Program-made: the position numbers and the translations under genes | The notes under the pieces: generated by a model | The model's input: the letters and a program-made list of their open reading frames with translations, nothing else | Databases searched by the model: none | Told to the model about the DNA's origin: nothing | Shown: one piece after another, positions 58,672 through 64,000 of the stretch | Layout of the letters: every line of letters starts with the position of its first letter | Numbering within the stretch: position 1 is the first letter of the stretch | From: Tetrapyrgos nigripes | Taxonomy: Eukaryota; Basidiomycota; Agaricomycetes; Agaricales; Campanellaceae | Assembly: GCA_013368315.1 (NCBI GenBank) | Contig: JAACJM010000261.1 | Coordinates: 48,264-112,263 of the forward strand | Direction of reading: 5' to 3' | Length of the DNA stretch: 64,000 nucleotides

Positions 58672-61600
58672 ATTTACCGGTATTCGAATCTAGTTACCGG
58701 TATTACTAAATAAGGCTACATCGCTCAGGACGTCCTAGCGCGTGTTAGTGCTGCCGCGAGGCAAGGTAGAGGCTTAGAGCTGAGGCGAGCTGACGGATTT
58801 GGACAGCTCACTCTGGTCCGTGTGAGTCGAGTCGGAGGCCTAAACCGAGGCAACTCGAGCTGTTTCCCAATTTGGAATTTCGGCTCCATCGGCAATTTAG
58901 GCCTCTCCTCCTCCTGCGTCGCAATTTTGTTCGTGAACTGGTTCCCATCTCTAACTAAGGTTACTCAAGTTGAAAAAAGGCATGTAATGGGTTGATAATA
59001 GATGATCTTAGAGATTATGAGCTACAACAGTATACAATATGAACAATATAGACAGTCTAAGCGTAACATTATGGGCAGAGTAAACATAAGTAGAGTCTGC
59101 TGTAGGATAGGATTGAATAATGATTAGCTAGAATTATTATCAGCTTGTAAGATGGATACTAAATCATGAGCACGGCCATGGCTCAGTAAGTGATCTATGG
59201 CCTCTGCAGAAATGTCTGTGACTGTAACGAGTTCTTTCTCGGTCATCACAAGTCCTTCTGTAAGCGCTGCCGAACAGGCTCTTACCCCAGGATCGCCGTC
59301 AGCGTCAATCTCTCACAACTCCAACTTCCAGTCCAGGACCATCTCCCCCCTTTGACATCCGAACTGACTTCAAGACTTGCCTTCCCTTTGTTCCAGTGTC
59401 CCTACTCCCGATAGGTTGAGAAGCGCTTTCTTCAACGCGTATGGCCCCTTAATGCGACCTTCAAAGGCGTTTCTTGTATGATTCGTCTGGGTTCGTACAT
59501 CAGCGTACCTCGATCTCTGCTACGACTCATATCCGATATAGGCTCGAATTGTTCGTGGCACTTAGTTGCACATCGGCGCCCCGACTCTCAATTATCCGCT
59601 AGATGTTATTATACGGGAATGACCCCGCACACAAATCTAACCCTATCACACTTCTCCTCACCCCTTCCATCCCCTTCTTTCTCACTCAAACAGCCAAAAC
59701 TCGAGGTGGAACATGCTCAGAAGTGATGCATAGAGTTATTCAGAGTTCTAGGTATACATATTGAGGAGGCGGCCTATTCCTGTCATCCTAAGGGAGAGAG
59801 AATGTACGAGAAATGTCATGGTGGTCGTACAGAGACTAGACGGTCGATTTCAAACTCCGCAAATACCACCCAAAATTGGGCGACGCGTCTTCAACTCGTA
59901 CCACCACCATGTTCCTCCTTCCTCATTCCCATCCTTCTACTCCCGGCCTGATTCTTCGACTCTCATACCTCTTCCCACTCAATAACTCTCCCAGTGCCCC
60001 CCCTTCAGTCTGAACGCGTGCTGGGCTTGTGGTGAGTTCCTTTCATTCGCTTCGCCGGTTTCGTTCGGCACAAACCATGACCACGACCTCTCCTTCCTCT
60101 ACCCCTTTCATATCCGTCTTCCCTTCCTTTTTGTGTGAGACTGCATGCAATCTCACTAACTTTCATCAATAAGCTATGTAGCTCTTCGGCCAGACTCCAG
60201 ATGTCACCCGACACTCGGAGAGGACAACAAGAACAGGACAGCTATGGAAGGTGACGAAATAGCATAGGATCTACTCAGGTGCGTGTATCTTTCTTGGTAG
60301 TAATTGTTTGCGTTGCTGATTGAGGTCTCCATCCATGGCTTGGGGGTCTTAGTATCATTTTGGTGTATTCTTCATGCACGTCGTAGAGGTACGTATACTA
60401 ACACTCTTTTGTTTTGTATTGCCTTCTCACCAAACCCATCCTCAAAACACCTTGCAAAAGCGAATTCTTCCACGGAAAACCTCATCAATACTCTGGTCAG
60501 CAAGTTAACTGGCAGCATTCGTTGCTACTCCGTTTGGGACGTTCTCATCTCCAAACTTCGCTTCTACGTGTCTCGTATCTCTTACAAGTGTCCTCTGCAG
60601 CGCCTTCAACAACGCCGTCAACGACTGTACAACCAACGCGCGTAACAATACCCCCGGTTCTCCGCCGCGTATGCCTTCTCCTTCCTTGGCATATGCTTTA
60701 CAACCTACCCCAATCCACTGTCGCTTTCGTCTCAGGGTACACCCTCGAAGTTTCATCGATCCTGGTCCCGTTGAGGTGCGAGCTGGGTGGAGATGAAGAG
60801 CAGGAACGGGAGGTGGGTAGTTGTTTTTTTTTTTTACTTTTCTTCTTTCTTTTATTTCGCTTCTTCTTGATGAGATACCTTTCGTTAACGCTAACGCGTC
60901 TCTCGTCATCTAGGCTCCTCGCATATCTACACCTCAACCGCTCATTCCGCCATTCCTCCTTCTCTCTTCCTTTCATCTTCGCCTTCTCAGACAAAATACA
61001 AACCAAGACCGAAACAGGACAAGGCCCATGCGATGACACGATGAATCTTCAAGCACTCGATTGGGCGGTTTTGCGCTGCTGTTGCTCAGCGGGGAAGAGG
61101 GGATGGTCGGGTGGTTAATACGATGGAAAGTTGGGGTTAGGATTGGGATGTTTCGTTGGAAGATATCGAGGATTCCGCTAGCGTTGCTCTGGTCGTGAGG
61201 TTGAGGTGAGAGGGTGTTTTTCTTTTTTGTAGGAGCATTCGGGCGTGTGGTTTTCGTTGTCGTTGTCGGTTCCTCTCCCCTTCTTCCCCTTCTTCCCTTT
61301 CTGTCTCTTGTTTATTATTTCGTTGTAAGTCTTTACGTCTTCCGTCTTCCGTCTTCTTCTCTTCTTCTCTTCCTCCCTTCCTGTCTTTCAGACCTTTCGT
61401 CCATCCATCCTCGCAACCTCATCTTCCTACTAACGTTGGTACGTTGCTATATCACCTTCCCGGCGCTCTACGCTCTACGCTCCACCCTCCACCGCAGTGA
61501 TTCCCCGCTACAACCTACGGTTTCCCACTCTTGACTCCCCGCTCCCCGTTACCCATTGTACCTCTGAGAAGCTACCAGACTACCTACCACCTTGAGCTTT

Positions 61601-63140
61601 ACTCTCTCTTTTTCCTGTTTCTCTAATGCTCTACTGAACACCCTCCCTTCACCTACCTGCCTGTACCTTTACCCTACGCTTTCACTTCCCCTGTCACTGC
61701 CGCCTTCTCTGTCCCCACTTTTTGACCTTTTTGACCTTTCTTTCTATATTGACACATTATGACACATTTCGAGATACTCAACGCTCTGACGCAGGTAGAC
61801 CTACTCTGATACTCTGATACTCTACCACCACCCGGTTTCGTTCCCGTCCCATTCCCGTTCAAATCTAGTTGCCTCGGTTGAAGCTTTCTATTTGGGTCCT
61901 TACACTCTAGCTTAATTCTTACTTGTAGGTTTTCAATACAACTTCATCGTGTTTTTTTTTTGTCCCCTTGTGCTTCGTCTTCTGCAAGTCTTCTGCCTCT
62001 GCCTCTGCTTCTTTTCGCCTCAGCCCTGGCTTTCTCTCTTCTCTGTTTCCCGTGTTGCCGTGTTTCATTCCCAAATGACGAAGAGGTCTATGAAGACTGG
62101 GAGGGGGACGGGTACACGTAATAATGTCATAGAAAATCACGGTCACTGGAAAGAGGTAGATCGCGCTCGGAGGAAGATATTGATATTTTTTGGGATTCAT
62201 CATTCGTTAAGCGCTGACTCGAGTCACTAATCACTAGTGTTCGGTATCAATCAGTGAAGTCAGTATGGATAGCGCTCCACGTAGCAGATTTAGATCTTGA
62301 GATCTTGATTGAAGAAACAAATCCGCTGAAAAGTAGTGTACAATGACGTACAAATTACAATTGGGTGGAGGCCTTATAATACTAGTCCTAGAATCGTAGT
62401 ATTAATGAGTTTTTGAGTCATTCTCCTGCCCCGCTGCACTCCACTCTCGTGAAAACCGACTGTCGTTTTGACGTGGTTAGGAGTTGGAAGGTGCATTATC
62501 TGTTATGAGTCTGACGTACAAAGTACTACTACAGCTACTTGGCGGGCGCACATCCACTGATTCCAAGCCACCACAGCACTCCATAACAGCTGGCCGCTGC
62601 CAGATGAGTCCGAGTCTCAGTCTGAGCTCTACTCTAGTCATCTGATATTTGGAAATAGCGAGCACTTCTAATGCCTGGAAAAGAACGTCCTTCAACAGCT
62701 TTATCTTCAAAAGTGGGTGAGTCCCAAGCATAATTTACTTTTTTTCGGCATCATTCAGGCCACCAAAAGCTAATACATCTCCACTCATTCAATGAATGCC
62801 AATCCACAGAATAACTTGGGTCGTTGGTGCCATTTCGAGGAAATTCTTGGCCAACGTCTAAGTTTACTGTTCGTGCTCTTATACTTCGTTAGTCCAGTGT
62901 ACATCTTCTAGATGTCATATATTAACCCATAAGCATAGCTACATATCATACAATGGTACATCCGAGTACATACAGTATCAGACTAACGAGAAGTACAAGT
63001 GGGGAAGTGTAAGTACATAAGTAATATACACGTCAAACAATACAATGCAAAGATACCGAAAAGCGAAAGCGAATGATCCGGGGTATCAAAGGATGGGGAA
63101 TCAAAACCAATGGCAAAAGGCCAGGGGAAAAGACCCAAAT
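58672..63140. other. Long stretch without a supportable gene
   Basis: C/T-rich on the plus strand from about 59.2 to 62.0 kb, with many overlapping short frames (for example 60414-61118, 61214-61534, 61949-62230), none showing a family motif or a convincing set of splice joins. One or more small spliced genes could be hidden here. I saw no tRNA or rRNA gene. Confidence 0.4.
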
Positions 63141-63791
63141 CTACTTCGTGACATTGAAAACCCAACTCCTCCCCGTACCTGTACTCGACACCCCCAAGAA
63201 ACGCGTATGTCCGGCCAAAAAATCAACCCTCCTGACCCCTCCCTGCCTTTCCCTATACGCCGCATAGTCATCCCGTATCCTTCCATGCCTCCGCTCATAC
63301 GCAGCATTCACACGCTTGAGGTCAGAAGAAGACCTAATCGCTCGATACTCTTCAGGGGTGACGGGATTCCTCAACGTGTGGTATACCGCATTCAATACAT
63401 CCGCCACCGTAATAAATACCCTGTTCGAAGAAGGCGTTACGGTGACGGGCCAGGTAACGTGGGGAATGGATAGAGTCATCGATGATACCGGAGGCTCAAT
63501 GGCTGATTCGGCCAGTGAACGCGTGGAGAGACGGGAACTGGAGAAGGTGATTGCATTAAGAGGAAGGCTGACGTCGAAATGGAGAGTGGGGTGGTTGGAG
63601 TAAGCTAGAAGGCTATGGATACGTGAGGTTCGACTGGAGTAGGTGGAAGTTGGGTGTGGACTATGATTTGAATACCCGGGGTAGTATATCGAGGGAGATG
63701 ATGATGATACTCTCCGGAGAAGCGTGCTCGTTGAGCTTGAGCTTGGATAAAAAGTGGGAGCAGAGGCAAATCGGACGTGTCTGCCTGGCAT
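63141..63791 (-). CDS. DUF6699-domain protein (216 aa)
   Basis: Intronless frame; I chose the ATG at 63791 (MPGRHVRFASAPTFYPSSSS) because the frame before it is non-coding in character. After a Ser/Thr/Pro-rich N-terminus comes the basidiomycete DUF6699 domain: IHSLLAYSNHPTLHFDVSLP, HVTWPVTVTPSSNRVFITVA, DVLNAVYHTLRNPVTPEEY, RVNAAYERRHGRIRD and RVDFLAGHTRFLGVSSTG. The domain is widespread and multi-copy in mushrooms with unknown function; it is predicted to be cytosolic. Length is usual for the family and it appears intact. Confidence 0.85.
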   Translation of the reverse strand: MPGRHVRFASAPTFYPSSSSTSTLLRRVSSSSPSIYYPGYSNHSPHPTSTYSSRTSRIHSLLAYSNHPTLHFDVSLPLNAITFSSSRLSTRSLAESAIEPPVSSMTLSIPHVTWPVTVTPSSNRVFITVADVLNAVYHTLRNPVTPEEYRAIRSSSDLKRVNAAYERRHGRIRDDYAAYRERQGGVRRVDFLAGHTRFLGVSSTGTGRSWVFNVTK

Positions 63792-64000
63792 CGCCAAGGG
63801 TGGAGAGCTCGAGAACTTTGAAAGTTGGGAGGTAAGCGTGAGCTGGCTAGTAGAGGAGGGATATGGGGGGGTTAAATACAAACAAGGCAGATCTAGCATG
63901 ACGTATACGGAAAGGTAATGCCCCGCAAATTTCATATTCTTTTGGCGTGCAGATCCAAAATTACACATTCTTTGGCGCGCATTCCAGATTTGGGACACGC

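Noticed and set aside
60414..61118. 234-codon frame as a protein gene
   Set aside because: Other frames on both strands are open over the same C/T-rich stretch and the product has no recognisable domain.

Overview
The window looks like nuclear DNA of a mushroom-forming basidiomycete (Agaricomycetes); I do not try to name the genus. The evidence is many short GT-AG introns (about 50-75 nt), a NACHT-WD40 NLR of the basidiomycete kind, a DUF6699 protein, an alpha-kinase remnant, a Trs33-like TRAPP subunit, and fungal Copia, Gypsy, hAT and Ngaro-type elements. It is an accessory, repeat-rich region. Intact genes are few and sit between transposons and decayed copies.

Layout. 1-3092: a Ty1/Copia element on the minus strand, running off the left edge, with a recognisable LTR and a half-tRNA primer site. 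3.1-11.9 kb: a CpG-poor stretch holding a decayed large gene, a remnant of a carboxylesterase copy and an alpha-kinase gene broken by a 439-bp MITE. 12.6-14.9 kb: intact type-B carboxylesterase copy A (10 exons, 577 aa). 15.7-16.9 kb: a non-autonomous hAT element with an 8-bp target duplication. 19.5-26.8 kb: a broken Gypsy element with an extra, separately promoted ORF 3' of pol. 26.8-29.5 kb: a GIY-YIG-like (T5orf172) gene, a truncated Trs33 gene and a dispersed repeat. 30.9-34.1 kb: a further esterase 3' fragment, then intact esterase copy B (578 aa). 34.6-41 kb: an LRR-type fragment, a coiled-coil membrane protein, an uncharacterised two-exon gene and a Ser/Thr-rich single-pass membrane protein. 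42.4-46.3 kb: an intact 1212-aa NACHT-WD40 protein with ten WD repeats, eight of them almost identical. 46.6-53.0 kb: a decayed Ngaro/PAT-type tyrosine-recombinase retrotransposon with complete split direct repeats. 56.7-57.6 kb: a small secreted protein. 58.1-58.7 kb: a Myb/SANT-like remnant. 63.1-63.8 kb: a DUF6699 gene.

The theme joining much of the window is CpG-directed C-to-T mutation (RIP-like, or deamination of methylated CpG). Two copies of one repeat differ almost only at CpG sites. Unrelated decayed genes carry in-frame TGA codons where CGA is expected. The Ngaro element has catalytic residues of its RT, RNase H and recombinase changed by the same type of mutation. In the intact NLR the main variable codon of the WD repeats reads CGG, TGG or CAG (Arg, Trp, Gln), which are a CpG codon and its two deamination products. 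My leading hypothesis is therefore that a genome-defence mutator is also diversifying an immune-type receptor here. All coordinates and splice joins are from reading by eye; no search or alignment was run.
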